From assembly GCA_017399765.1 (NCBI GenBank), contig JAFQBH010000033.1, positions 1 to 64,000 on the forward strand: 64,000 nt of DNA, in the 5' to 3' direction. Under the pieces are notes generated by a model. It saw only the letters and a program-made list of their open reading frames with translations, was not told the DNA's origin and ran no database searches. This document shows positions 42,893 through 50,120 of the stretch, one piece after another. Both the position numbers and the translations under genes were made by a program. This DNA comes from Oscillospiraceae bacterium (GTDB taxonomy: Bacteria > Bacillota > Clostridia > Oscillospirales > Ruminococcaceae). Position 1 is the stretch's first letter. Every line of letters starts with the position of its first letter.

Positions 42893-44152
42893 TCAGATAA
42901 CAACTCTTATTATGAAATCTTCATCGGTGACGGAAAACTGACAGTTTCCTCCAAGGGATTCGGTAAGATAAAGAATGCTTTGAGTTCCGAATCCGTGTCC
43001 TTCTTTTCTTGAAACCGGAATTCCGTCAACAAAAACCGGTTTTGAAAAATAGGGGTTCCTAATGGAAAAAAGGATTTTTTCGTCCTTGTTGCAAAGCATA
43101 AGGTCGATTTTTCGTTTGGATACCGGTAAATCAAGCTGTGCATTATATGCGTTTTCGAGTGCGTTTGAAACAATGGAAGCAAAACTGATTTCGTCAACAT
43201 CAAGGTTTTCGATTTTTATCGAACAATTGAATCGGATTCCGTTTTCTCTGAATTTTTCTGCAAAAGCAGAAACAACATAGTTTATGGTGCTGTTTTTACA
43301 AAAACGCATTATTGCTGTGTTTTCTATAATTTCCGAAAAAGAGGAAATCATTTCAAGAGCTTTTTCGGTGTTTCCGTCTGAAATGCAAAGCTGAAGATTT
43401 GTGAAAAAATGGCGCATATCGTGGCGGAGAAGTTTCATTTCCTGTTCTTTTGCTTTTACCGTTTCAATTTCTTTTGCTCTTTGTTCGGAAGTTATTCTGA
43501 TTATCTGTTCTTTATGAAGCGCTTCGCGTTTCTGTTCGTATTCCCGATAATATACGATACAGAAAGAAAAATAGATAAAACAGAAAAAAAGAGGCAGAAA
43601 TTCCACAACAACCGGGATATTGTTGCGCCAAAAATCCGTGTAAACCGACATTGTGTAATCATAGATATAATAAATCATCGGAATAACGCCGAAAAGATAA
43701 ACAAGGCTGTCGTTTTTGTTATAAATTTTCGAAGCATACGGGGTTACCGTTTTAATGAAAATGATGAACGAAAGAACAAGCGAAATTATGTAAAGCCAAA
43801 CAGCAAAATCGCTTTTGCCGAAAAGTTCAATATAAAAAAGCTCGATCCATTTTGCCGGCTGACAGCAGAGATATGCCGCGGAAATCGAAGCAAAAATTGT
43901 TGAAAGTCGTTTCTTGTATATGATCAAAAAAACAAGCGCAATAGGAAGATGGGCAAGCAGAGGATAAAGCATCCAGACGATCCTGTCGCCGAAAATAAAG
44001 AAAAACACAAGCTGTAAAACCGTGCTCAGAAGGAAAACCGAAAATTCCGAACAAAAAGCTTTTTTGGAGAATCTGATTCCGGCAAAGGCGAAGGATATTG
44101 CAATTCCGAAAACAAGAAGTGCAACGTAACGAATAAAAAATAAAGGTGTCAT
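42893..44152 (-). CDS. AgrC-type sensor histidine kinase (GHKL)
   Basis: 419 residues. Six to seven membrane helices span 1-205. A coiled linker (about 215-238) leads to the phosphorylation site MKLLRHDMRHFFTNLQ (His of RHDMRH). A GHKL ATPase follows, with ALENAYNAQ (N box) and GHGFGTQSILYL (G box). This is the HPK10/AgrC layout that usually senses a peptide. No agrB/agrD-like genes were seen nearby, so the ligand is unknown. It overlaps the response regulator by 4 nt (ATGA). Confidence 0.88.
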   Translation of the reverse strand: MTPLFFIRYVALLVFGIAISFAFAGIRFSKKAFCSEFSVFLLSTVLQLVFFFIFGDRIVWMLYPLLAHLPIALVFLIIYKKRLSTIFASISAAYLCCQPAKWIELFYIELFGKSDFAVWLYIISLVLSFIIFIKTVTPYASKIYNKNDSLVYLFGVIPMIYYIYDYTMSVYTDFWRNNIPVVVEFLPLFFCFIYFSFCIVYYREYEQKREALHKEQIIRITSEQRAKEIETVKAKEQEMKLLRHDMRHFFTNLQLCISDGNTEKALEMISSFSEIIENTAIMRFCKNSTINYVVSAFAEKFRENGIRFNCSIKIENLDVDEISFASIVSNALENAYNAQLDLPVSKRKIDLMLCNKDEKILFSIRNPYFSKPVFVDGIPVSRKEGHGFGTQSILYLTESLGGNCQFSVTDEDFIIRVVI

Positions 44153-44874
44153 TTAATATCGCCGGCCTTTCCGAAAAGAGTTTCAAAATAAAATTCCTCA
44201 AAATCCTTTTTGCAGCTTCTTGAAAGCGGAACAATTTTTCCGGAGCGCATTATGATATCCTTTGCGTTGAAAGAAGCTATTTTGTGGATATTCACAATAT
44301 AGCTTCTGTGGCATTTGTAAAAATCGGAAAAGGAAAGAAGTTTTTCTTCAAAAATGTAAAATTGTTCGGAAGATTCGATGGATCGTTCATCGCAAAGATG
44401 TACAATCACCTTTTTGTTCATCGCCTCGATAAATTCGATATTGTGAAAAGGAACGTTATAAACCGAGGAAAAACTTTTTACGACAATTCCGGAAAAATCC
44501 TCTTCATAATCGGAATAAAGTTCTTCAAGACATTCAAAAAGCGCATTTTTGCTGATAGGTTTCAAAAGATAGTTGCTTGCTTTTACGGAATAGGAATCCA
44601 AAGCAAATTCCGGAGAGGAAGTCAGAAAAACGATTTTAACTTTTTTATCAAAGGAACGAATCTCCTTTGCGGTTTCGATGCCGTTGACAAAGGGCATTAC
44701 CACATCGAGAAAAATAAAATCAAAATTTTCCGAAGAATGTGCGGAAACAAGACTGTCACCGTTTTCAAAAGTCTGGATAAGCGCATCTTCGGGAAGGCCT
44801 TCCCAGTTTCGAATGTCTTCTTTTATTGTAGAAAGAAATTCAATTGAATCATCACAAACTGCGATTTTAAGCAA
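44149..44874 (-). CDS. LytTR-family response regulator (AgrA-like)
   Basis: 241 residues. The receiver domain (1-120) has KIAVCDDSIEFL, FIFLDVVMPFVNGIE (phospho-Asp) and LTSSPEFALDSYSVKASNYLLKP. The LytTR DNA-binding domain (about 135-240) has the FYKCHRSYIVNIHKI motif. The start is TTG 44874, 6 nt after GGCGGTGAT; GTG at 44883 is inside that ribosome binding site. A direct repeat with 21-bp phasing lies 53-87 bp upstream. The gene is divergent from the SipW/TasA-like island, which it may control. Confidence 0.88.
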   Translation of the reverse strand: MLKIAVCDDSIEFLSTIKEDIRNWEGLPEDALIQTFENGDSLVSAHSSENFDFIFLDVVMPFVNGIETAKEIRSFDKKVKIVFLTSSPEFALDSYSVKASNYLLKPISKNALFECLEELYSDYEEDFSGIVVKSFSSVYNVPFHNIEFIEAMNKKVIVHLCDERSIESSEQFYIFEEKLLSFSDFYKCHRSYIVNIHKIASFNAKDIIMRSGKIVPLSRSCKKDFEEFYFETLFGKAGDIK

Positions 44875-44896
44875 GGTTATCACCGCCTTTTATAAC

Positions 44897-44902
44897 AGTA
44901 TA
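44897..44902 (-). promoter_or_regulatory. -10 box of the two-component operon
   Basis: Minus strand TATACT 23 bp before the TTG start. The -35 position reads AGGAAA, very poor, which suggests activator dependence; the direct repeat begins right behind it. Confidence 0.6.
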
Positions 44903-44925
44903 TCACAAAACAAAATTATTTTCCT

Positions 44926-44960
44926 ACATTTCACGCCAGTTTTTAATCATTTCGCGCCGG
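44926..44960. promoter_or_regulatory. LytTR-type direct repeat
   Basis: ACATTTCACGCCAG (44926-44939) and TCATTTCGCGCCGG (44947-44960) are direct repeats spaced 21 bp start to start, two helical turns. AgrA- and ComE-type LytTR regulators bind 9-bp half sites at this phasing. The repeat abuts the weak -35 of the two-component operon and lies about 90 bp from the sipW-like promoter. Confidence 0.65.
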
Positions 44961-45049
44961 ATTTCTGACAAAGACAATTTAATCATTTATAATATAGAAG
45001 AAATTTTCTGGGGAAAATTATGAAAAAATGACCATTTTTGTAAAAAATA

Positions 45050-45079
45050 TTGACTTTATCAAAGTAAAGTGTATATTAT
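45050..45079 (+). promoter_or_regulatory. Promoter of the surface-fibre island
   Basis: TTGACT (45050-45055) with TATATT at 45072-45077 (16-bp spacer) or TATTAT at 45074-45079 (18 bp). It is followed by a leader of about 115 nt before the first signal peptidase gene. Confidence 0.7.
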
Positions 45080-45108
45080 ATAATTATAAAAAGCAATTTG
45101 GTTTTTCG

Positions 45109-45146
45109 GCAAAAGGCGCCTTTTGCATTGCCCTCTTTGAGGGCAA
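45109..45146 (+). promoter_or_regulatory. Hairpins in the leader of the first SipW-like gene
   Basis: GCAAAAGGCGCCTTTTGC (45109-45126) is a perfect 18-bp palindrome; TTGCCCTC-TTT-GAGGGCAA (45128-45146) is a second hairpin one base later. Both lie in the transcribed leader. Neither has a clean T tract, so they may be operators or RNA structure rather than a terminator. Confidence 0.55.
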
Positions 45147-45197
45147 TAATCTCTTCTGTCGGAAAATTTTTCAGTTCATGAAAGCGAGGGAATTACC

Positions 45198-45863
45198 ATG
45201 CAGAAAGAAAAAACAAAGGAAAAAGCGTCGCTTACCCATAATATACTCACTGTTGTCGGTACGGTTATGTGTGTGATACTTCTTCCTATCCTCATCATCA
45301 ATCTTATTTTGATTGTGAAGAGTTTTACGAATGCAGACGAAGTTCCGAGCGTAGGCGGAGTTTTCCCGCTTATCGTTCTTACCGACTCTATGTATCCGGA
45401 AATTGAAAGCGGCGACCTTATCATCAACAAAACCATCGAACCGGAAGACGTAAAAGTTGGGGACGTTATTTCTTTTTTTGATCCAGCTGGAAACGGAACC
45501 ACAATCGTAACCCATAGAGTAATCGATATTGTTTCCGAAAACGGCGGAATTGCTTTCAGAACAAAGGGTGATTACAACAACACCGAAGATAAACTTGCCG
45601 TTCCCGGCGAAGATGTTGTCGGAATTTATCAAAGCAGGATTCCCAAAGCCGGCAACGTTGCAATGTTCATGCAGACCACAACCGGACTTATCGTCTGTGT
45701 TGTTCTTCCGATAGTTCTTCTTGTTGCTTATGATGTTATCAGACGCAGCGTTTACGAAAAGAACAAAAAGGCGGATACCGATGCTCTTCTTGCGGAACTT
45801 GAAGCACTCCGTGCAGAAAAAGCAAAAACCGCCGCAACCGCCGAAAACGGCGAAAACAAATAA
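45198..45863 (+). CDS. SipW-type (ER-type) signal peptidase I
   Basis: 221 residues. N-terminal membrane helix (about 16-40), S26 peptidase domain with catalytic Ser64 in TDSMYPEI and His106 in VTHRV in the place where bacterial type I enzymes have Lys, then a second membrane helix (about 165-185) and a charged tail. The Ser-His dyad is typical of SipW, which processes TasA-type matrix proteins. GCGAGGGA ribosome binding site. It is the first gene of the island; three SipW-type signal peptides are encoded downstream. Confidence 0.9.
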   Translation: MQKEKTKEKASLTHNILTVVGTVMCVILLPILIINLILIVKSFTNADEVPSVGGVFPLIVLTDSMYPEIESGDLIINKTIEPEDVKVGDVISFFDPAGNGTTIVTHRVIDIVSENGGIAFRTKGDYNNTEDKLAVPGEDVVGIYQSRIPKAGNVAMFMQTTTGLIVCVVLPIVLLVAYDVIRRSVYEKNKKADTDALLAELEALRAEKAKTAATAENGENK

Positions 45864-45870
45864 ATTTGTC

Positions 45871-45998
45871 GATTTATTCTTCCCTCGGAAGCCACGTAAC
45901 CCGGGGATGATAAAAAGACTTTCCGAAGGAAACTTCGGAAAGATATATTTCCCCGGAAGGGGAAGAATTAAATAACTTTTGTCCGCAAAACGGACAAA
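45871..45998 (+). promoter_or_regulatory. Structured leader upstream of the TasA-like gene
   Basis: Nested stems: ATTCTTCCC (45877-45885) with GGGAAGAAT (45960-45968), CCGGGGA (45901-45907) with TCCCCGG (45950-45956), and CTTTCCGAAG-GAAA-CTTCGGAAAG (45919-45942), a perfect 10-bp stem with a GNRA tetraloop. A separate hairpin TTTGTCCG-CAAAA-CGGACAAA (45978-45998) ends just before the AAAGGAG. No U tract follows. I see none of the conserved cores of the c-di-GMP riboswitches. Confidence 0.65.
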
Positions 45999-46018
45999 TG
46001 GAAAGGAGATTTTACGAT

Positions 46019-46828
46019 ATGCGTAAAAACAAAATGATGAGAGCAGCTTCCGCTCTTTTGGTAGCAGTTCTTCTTACCACCAGCACCATCAGCGGCACCT
46101 TCGCAAAATATGTAACCACTGCAGAAGCAGAAGATTCCGCAAGAGTTGCAAAATGGGGCGTTGAAGTAGGTGTAACTGGCAATTTGTTCAATGACTCTTA
46201 CAAAGAAGAACCCACAACATGGACTGCTAATGAAACTGGTCTTAATATTACCGTTCAGGCTGATAGTAAAGATGATGACGTAGTTGCTCCTGGCACTCAG
46301 AATACTACTGGCATTACTTTTATTCTTAGAGGTACTCCTGAGGTCGAAACCAATGTAGAGTTCGAATTTACTATTAATGATGAAATCGTTCTTCCGGTTG
46401 GCGATGATTATGTAGATTTTACCAAAGCTCTTGATTATGATAAAGCATTGGATAAACCTGTATATGATACTTTCGATGTTACTGGTGATCCTTATTATCC
46501 TGTAGTTTTCACCCTTAGAAACGGAGCAGATGATATACTCGTAGAAGGAAATCTTACTGCTATCAAAAATTATCTTGAAGGTCTCAACAATATCTATGAT
46601 ACCAATACTGATCTTGCTAAAATTGGTAAAAGTTTGGTAGATCCTTCTAAAAAAACTGATGGTACTTATACTCTTACTTGGGTTTGGGATTTCGATGACG
46701 CTGGCGCAGGCACCTATGATAAAGAAGATACTTATCTTGGTCAGGTTGCATCCGGAAAACATACTGACGCTAATGCACATACCGAAATGGATGTTAAAAT
46801 TGCAATCACTGTAACCCAGGTTGACTAA
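46019..46828 (+). CDS. TasA/camelysin-like protein with SipW-type signal peptide
   Basis: 269 residues. The signal peptide has the SipW hallmark STISGTFAKYVTTAEAEDSA (23-41) ending in ARVAKWGVEV. The mature part is beta-rich and ends WVWDFDD (221-227), then DTYLG (237-241), then a final strand. The same W-x-W and DTYLG pattern occurs in the anchored protein at 47180, so they are homologous. It is probably the fibre subunit or camelysin-like surface protein. ATG 46019 follows AAAGGAGA. From about 46170 on, codon choice (ACT, GGT, CCT, GAT) differs from the neighbours. It is followed by a terminator, as expected for a strongly expressed subunit. Confidence 0.82.
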   Translation: MRKNKMMRAASALLVAVLLTTSTISGTFAKYVTTAEAEDSARVAKWGVEVGVTGNLFNDSYKEEPTTWTANETGLNITVQADSKDDDVVAPGTQNTTGITFILRGTPEVETNVEFEFTINDEIVLPVGDDYVDFTKALDYDKALDKPVYDTFDVTGDPYYPVVFTLRNGADDILVEGNLTAIKNYLEGLNNIYDTNTDLAKIGKSLVDPSKKTDGTYTLTWVWDFDDAGAGTYDKEDTYLGQVASGKHTDANAHTEMDVKIAITVTQVD

Positions 46829-46861
46829 TTTTTTTCATTGAAAAAAGATTGCTGAAATAAT

Positions 46862-46916
46862 AAAAAGCCCCGGTTTCGCCCCAACGTGGCAGAGGACCGG
46901 AGCCGGGGCTTTTTTT
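46862..46916 (+). terminator. Terminator after the TasA-like gene
   Basis: Stem AGCCCCGG (46866-46873) / CCGGGGCT (46903-46910) with an inner partly paired region and a TTTTTTT tail. It could limit readthrough into the downstream island genes. Confidence 0.8.
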
Positions 46917-46983
46917 CGGTTTTCAAAAAGCGTGAAAAATCTTTTGCGTTTTTTAAAACCCGAAAAAATTCAGGATACTCCCC

Positions 46984-47140
46984 GTCATTGTGAGCTTTCG
47001 CAAAAAGCGTGGCAATCCGTAATCCATGGTAATCCGCAAACGGATTCTTCGCTTTGCTCAGAATGACAGAAAACCCTGTCATTGCGAGGGCGAAGCCCGT
47101 TGTAATCCGCAAAAAAATTTTTCGCCTTGCCAAGAATGAC
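46984..47140. repeat. Two tandem copies of a GTCATT...AATGAC dispersed repeat
   Basis: Unit A (46984-47067) starts GTCATTGTGAGC, contains GTGGCAATCCG and ends TCAGAATGAC. Unit B (47078-47140) starts GTCATTGCGAGG and ends AAGAATGAC. This matches a widespread type of intergenic palindromic repeat in bacteria. It splits the island between the TasA-like gene and the anchored homologue. Confidence 0.75.
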
Positions 47141-47179
47141 GGAAAAGCAAAAAAATTTTGTATAAAGGAGCGAAAAAAT

Positions 47180-48130
47180 TTGAAAAATAAAATAACAAAA
47201 TGGCTCCTTTCGTTGGCGGTTTTTCTGCTTGTTGCTTCTTCGGCAACTTCAATTGCCCTTGCAAGTGTGCTTAATCAATATAACCAAAACGACAAAGGAG
47301 CAATCTCAATAGCTCCGGAAAGCTGGTATGACCAGACCGTGCTTTTCCCGGAAGAAGGAAACAAACCGGAAACAGAAAATGCAGCAGAAAATATGCTTTC
47401 TGAAAAACCTTTGGCCGGCGAAAATTCACCTATAACCCTTGGTTCGGAAAAGGTTCCGGATAAATTCGGATTTATCGTAAGCGACGATAAAACCGTCTGG
47501 GGTACCGAAACCCGGGTCGATATTTTTAAAGTGGCCTATGAAAACGGCGAAGGCGTTGTTACAGCCGAAAGCTTCAACGGAGAAAAAATCGTTGCACCCG
47601 GAACGGAAAATTCCTATACCTTCAAGCTTAAAAATAACAGTGGTTCTTATATCACTTATACCCTTAATGTAGATGCTTTCATAACCCCCGGCGATGAAAT
47701 GATCCCTATCGAAAGCAGAATTTCCCGTTATGACGGAAAATGGATAGTCGGCGGCGAGGACAGTTGGGTCGATGTTCCGACCCTTGATACAGCCGCGGAC
47801 GAAGGTGCTCTTTCTCCGGGCAGATACACCTATTATACCCTTGACTGGTGCTGGCCTTTTGAGGGAAACGATGAACTTGATACATATCTCGGCAACCTTG
47901 CGGAGGAAGAAGATATCACCATTACGATAGTAATTTCGACAACCGCAGTTTCACATATTGACGGAGAACCGGAAATGGAGGAAGGCCTTGTTCCTCCGGA
48001 TACCGGCGACAACAGCATTCTTTCCCTTTGGATCTCGCTTGCGGTCGGCGCGGCAATTTTCCTTATAATCATTATTATTTACAGAATTCGTGATGAAAAG
48101 CGTTCCAAAACGGAGGCTTCTGAAAATTGA
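47180..48130 (+). CDS. TasA-like surface protein with PPDTG sorting signal
   Basis: 316 residues, TTG start 9 nt after AAGGAG; upstream in-frame codons fall in the repeat and were rejected. Signal peptide (1-29). The central beta domain contains APGTENSYTFKLKNNSG and the segment LDWCWPFEGN plus DTYLG (234-238) shared with the TasA-like protein. The C-terminus is a cell-wall sorting signal: PPDTG (272-276), a hydrophobic helix (281-302) and a basic tail YRIRDEKR. The class B sortase at 56128 is the likely anchoring enzyme. I infer a wall-anchored base or cap for fibres of the 46019 protein. Confidence 0.8.
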   Translation: MKNKITKWLLSLAVFLLVASSATSIALASVLNQYNQNDKGAISIAPESWYDQTVLFPEEGNKPETENAAENMLSEKPLAGENSPITLGSEKVPDKFGFIVSDDKTVWGTETRVDIFKVAYENGEGVVTAESFNGEKIVAPGTENSYTFKLKNNSGSYITYTLNVDAFITPGDEMIPIESRISRYDGKWIVGGEDSWVDVPTLDTAADEGALSPGRYTYYTLDWCWPFEGNDELDTYLGNLAEEEDITITIVISTTAVSHIDGEPEMEEGLVPPDTGDNSILSLWISLAVGAAIFLIIIIIYRIRDEKRSKTEASEN

Positions 48131-48684
48131 AAGACAAAAAGAAAATAATTAAAGATATTCTGAGAATTTTTCTTCTCATAGTTTGCGGAACGGCAATAGG
48201 AGTGAACGCCTATATGCTCAACGCAAAAAATCTTGTTGGAAACAATCTTCCAATGCCATTCGGCTATGGTGCGGCGGTTGTTCTTTCCGGAAGCATGGAA
48301 CCGGAATTTTCAAAAGGCGACCTTATTGTTGTAAAAGAAACCGAAGATTTCAGCCTTAACGATATTGTTGTTTTTGAAAGTGGGAACAGCCTTGTTGTCC
48401 ACAGAGTTGTCGGAATGGGCGGAGAAGAAATTGTTACCAAAGGCGACGCAAACAACGTTGCAGATGACCCGATAAAAAGTTCCGACGTTCTCGGAAGGGT
48501 GCTTTTTCATATTCCTTTCGTCGGGAACGTGGTAAATTTTATAAAAACCCCCGTCGGAACAATTCTTCTTGTTGCGGCGGCAATCCTTCTTGTTGAGATA
48601 CCTCATATGAAAGAAGTCCGTAAAGACGATGAGGAAATGCAGGCGATCATCGACGAGATTAAACGTCTTAAAGACGAAGTTTAA
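48127..48684 (+). CDS. Second SipW-type signal peptidase I
   Basis: 185 residues, TTG start behind GGAGG; the start overlaps the previous stop (TTGA). N-terminal membrane helix (about 10-30), catalytic Ser56 in VVLSGSMEPE, His92 in VVHRVV (again His rather than Lys), a C-terminal membrane helix (about 140-156) and an acidic coiled tail. It differs clearly from the first enzyme in the active-site context (SGSMEPE against TDSMYPE) and length, so it is not a recent duplicate. It immediately precedes two genes with SipW-type signal peptides. Confidence 0.9.
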   Translation: MKDKKKIIKDILRIFLLIVCGTAIGVNAYMLNAKNLVGNNLPMPFGYGAAVVLSGSMEPEFSKGDLIVVKETEDFSLNDIVVFESGNSLVVHRVVGMGGEEIVTKGDANNVADDPIKSSDVLGRVLFHIPFVGNVVNFIKTPVGTILLVAAAILLVEIPHMKEVRKDDEEMQAIIDEIKRLKDEV

Positions 48685-48719
48685 ATTAAAAAAACACGAA
48701 AAGAGGTGGAAAAGAACAA

Positions 48720-49223
48720 ATGGCTTCACGTAAAAAGGTAAAAATCAACTTTCCAATGGCTGTTGCATGCGTTCTTCTCTGCCTCACTTTATTTTCTATA
48801 CATTTAACAAGCGGCCTTTATGCAAGATATGTTTCTAAAGGCGAAGGCAGCGACGATTCCCGCGTTGCCCAGTTCAACGTTACTGAAAATATTGGAAGTC
48901 TGAGCACAGAGCTTCTTTTTGAACTTGAACCGGGCCCACATGAATATGAAATTTCCGTTAGCAACAAAAGTGAAGTTGCCGTCGGTTACACAATTACCGT
49001 AAGCAACAGAACAAAGAACATTCCTCTTCAGTTTGAAGTTCGCCCGAATAGAGCTGCAGAAGGAACTGCTGTTTTGGATTCTTTTGAAAAAGAATTTGTA
49101 ATGGCATCAAATTCGGAAAGCATTTTTGTATTGAGAATTTATTGGGATCCTGAAAATGCCGATGAATTCATGGGCATGGTGGATCTTATCGATATCACCC
49201 TTAAAGCGGTGCAGAAAGACTGA
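48720..49223 (+). CDS. SipW-type signal peptide protein, small (167 aa)
   Basis: 167 residues. A hydrophobic helix with LTSGLYARYVSKGEGSDDSR (29-48) followed by VAQFNV is the SipW-dependent cleavage region. The mature domain is beta-rich (HEYEISVSNKSEVAVGYTITVSN), reminiscent of TasA/CalY-type folds, and lacks the DTYLG motif. AGAGGTGG ribosome binding site before ATG 48720. It is likely a minor matrix or fibre component. Confidence 0.8.
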   Translation: MASRKKVKINFPMAVACVLLCLTLFSIHLTSGLYARYVSKGEGSDDSRVAQFNVTENIGSLSTELLFELEPGPHEYEISVSNKSEVAVGYTITVSNRTKNIPLQFEVRPNRAAEGTAVLDSFEKEFVMASNSESIFVLRIYWDPENADEFMGMVDLIDITLKAVQKD

Positions 49224-49240
49224 TGAAAGGAAGAAAGCCT

Positions 49241-50083
49241 ATGTTTAAATTTGAACTGAATAAGGGCAGAGGGCTTTTTTATCTTGCTGGTCTTGCGGTG
49301 ATAATAACCTCTGTGCTCACGGTTTCCATAAGCGGAACAATGGCAAAATATGCCCGCCAGAGCGAAGACAAAAAAACAATAGTTGCAAAGGAATTTTATT
49401 TTGAAAGTGACCTTCTGAAAGATCCTGAAGAAAATGCCGTTGTCGTGCTCAACTCCACCGCAACGGAAGTAAGCTTTGAATTAAGAAACCATGCGGATAA
49501 CCTGCGTTATACTAAAGATAAAATTAAATATGTTGTAACAGTTGAAGTCCTTGAAGAAAAAGAAGGAACACCGCAGCTGGCTCCTTCTTCTTCCGGAGAG
49601 ATTTCCGGAGCACCTTCTGATGGAGAAGGAAAAGCAGCAGTAACGTTAACGGGCCTTGAAAAAGGCAAAAAATATTTTGTTGAAGCAACAGGAGAATCGG
49701 GATATTCTGAAAAGCTTTCTGCAACTTTTGAAATTTCCGAAAATGAAGAAAATGTTTTCAAATATCTTGATAAAAATGTAAGCGAACAGTATATCCTGCT
49801 CACTGTCTGGACAGAAAACGTTGCCGGAAATGTGCGCATAGATATCCCCGCGGGACTTGTGCCTGACTATACGGATATTGCCATGATCGATTGCAAAAAC
49901 TATGATGAAGGAAAATATTTAGCCGACGATTTTGTTGATAACGGTAGTTTCGCTAAGAATTACAGTTCCCATACATACAGATTTTTTATTGATGAAAAAT
50001 CGGATTTTGATGTCGAACAGTTTAAAGTAACTTTGAATAATGATAATGGAAGTTACGTTGCAGAAGAGGCTGTTCCTAAATAA
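49241..50083 (+). CDS. SipW-type signal peptide protein with Fn3-like insert (280 aa)
   Basis: 280 residues. Signal region VSISGTMAKYARQSEDKKT (about 28-46) then IVAKEFYFESDLL. A central APSSSGEISGAPSDGEGKAAVTLTGL-type stretch and KYFVEATGESGYSEKLSATFEI look like a fibronectin-III-like fold. The C-terminal part ends in an SSHTYRFFIDEKSDFDVEQFKV strand pair. I prefer ATG 49241 (AAAGGAAG upstream); ATG 49223, overlapping the previous stop, is an alternative. Function unknown beyond surface localisation. Confidence 0.75.
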   Translation: MFKFELNKGRGLFYLAGLAVIITSVLTVSISGTMAKYARQSEDKKTIVAKEFYFESDLLKDPEENAVVVLNSTATEVSFELRNHADNLRYTKDKIKYVVTVEVLEEKEGTPQLAPSSSGEISGAPSDGEGKAAVTLTGLEKGKKYFVEATGESGYSEKLSATFEISENEENVFKYLDKNVSEQYILLTVWTENVAGNVRIDIPAGLVPDYTDIAMIDCKNYDEGKYLADDFVDNGSFAKNYSSHTYRFFIDEKSDFDVEQFKVTLNNDNGSYVAEEAVPK

Positions 50084-50120
50084 ATAATGTTTAAAAAATA
50101 AGCAAAAGGAGTGAAAAACG

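Noticed and set aside
44988..44993. TATAAT as a second island promoter
   Set aside because: No -35 at a suitable distance, and a better TTGACT promoter lies downstream at 45050.
45871..45998. c-di-GMP riboswitch upstream of the TasA-like gene
   Set aside because: Expected for biofilm genes, but I could not find the conserved core segments of either c-di-GMP class.
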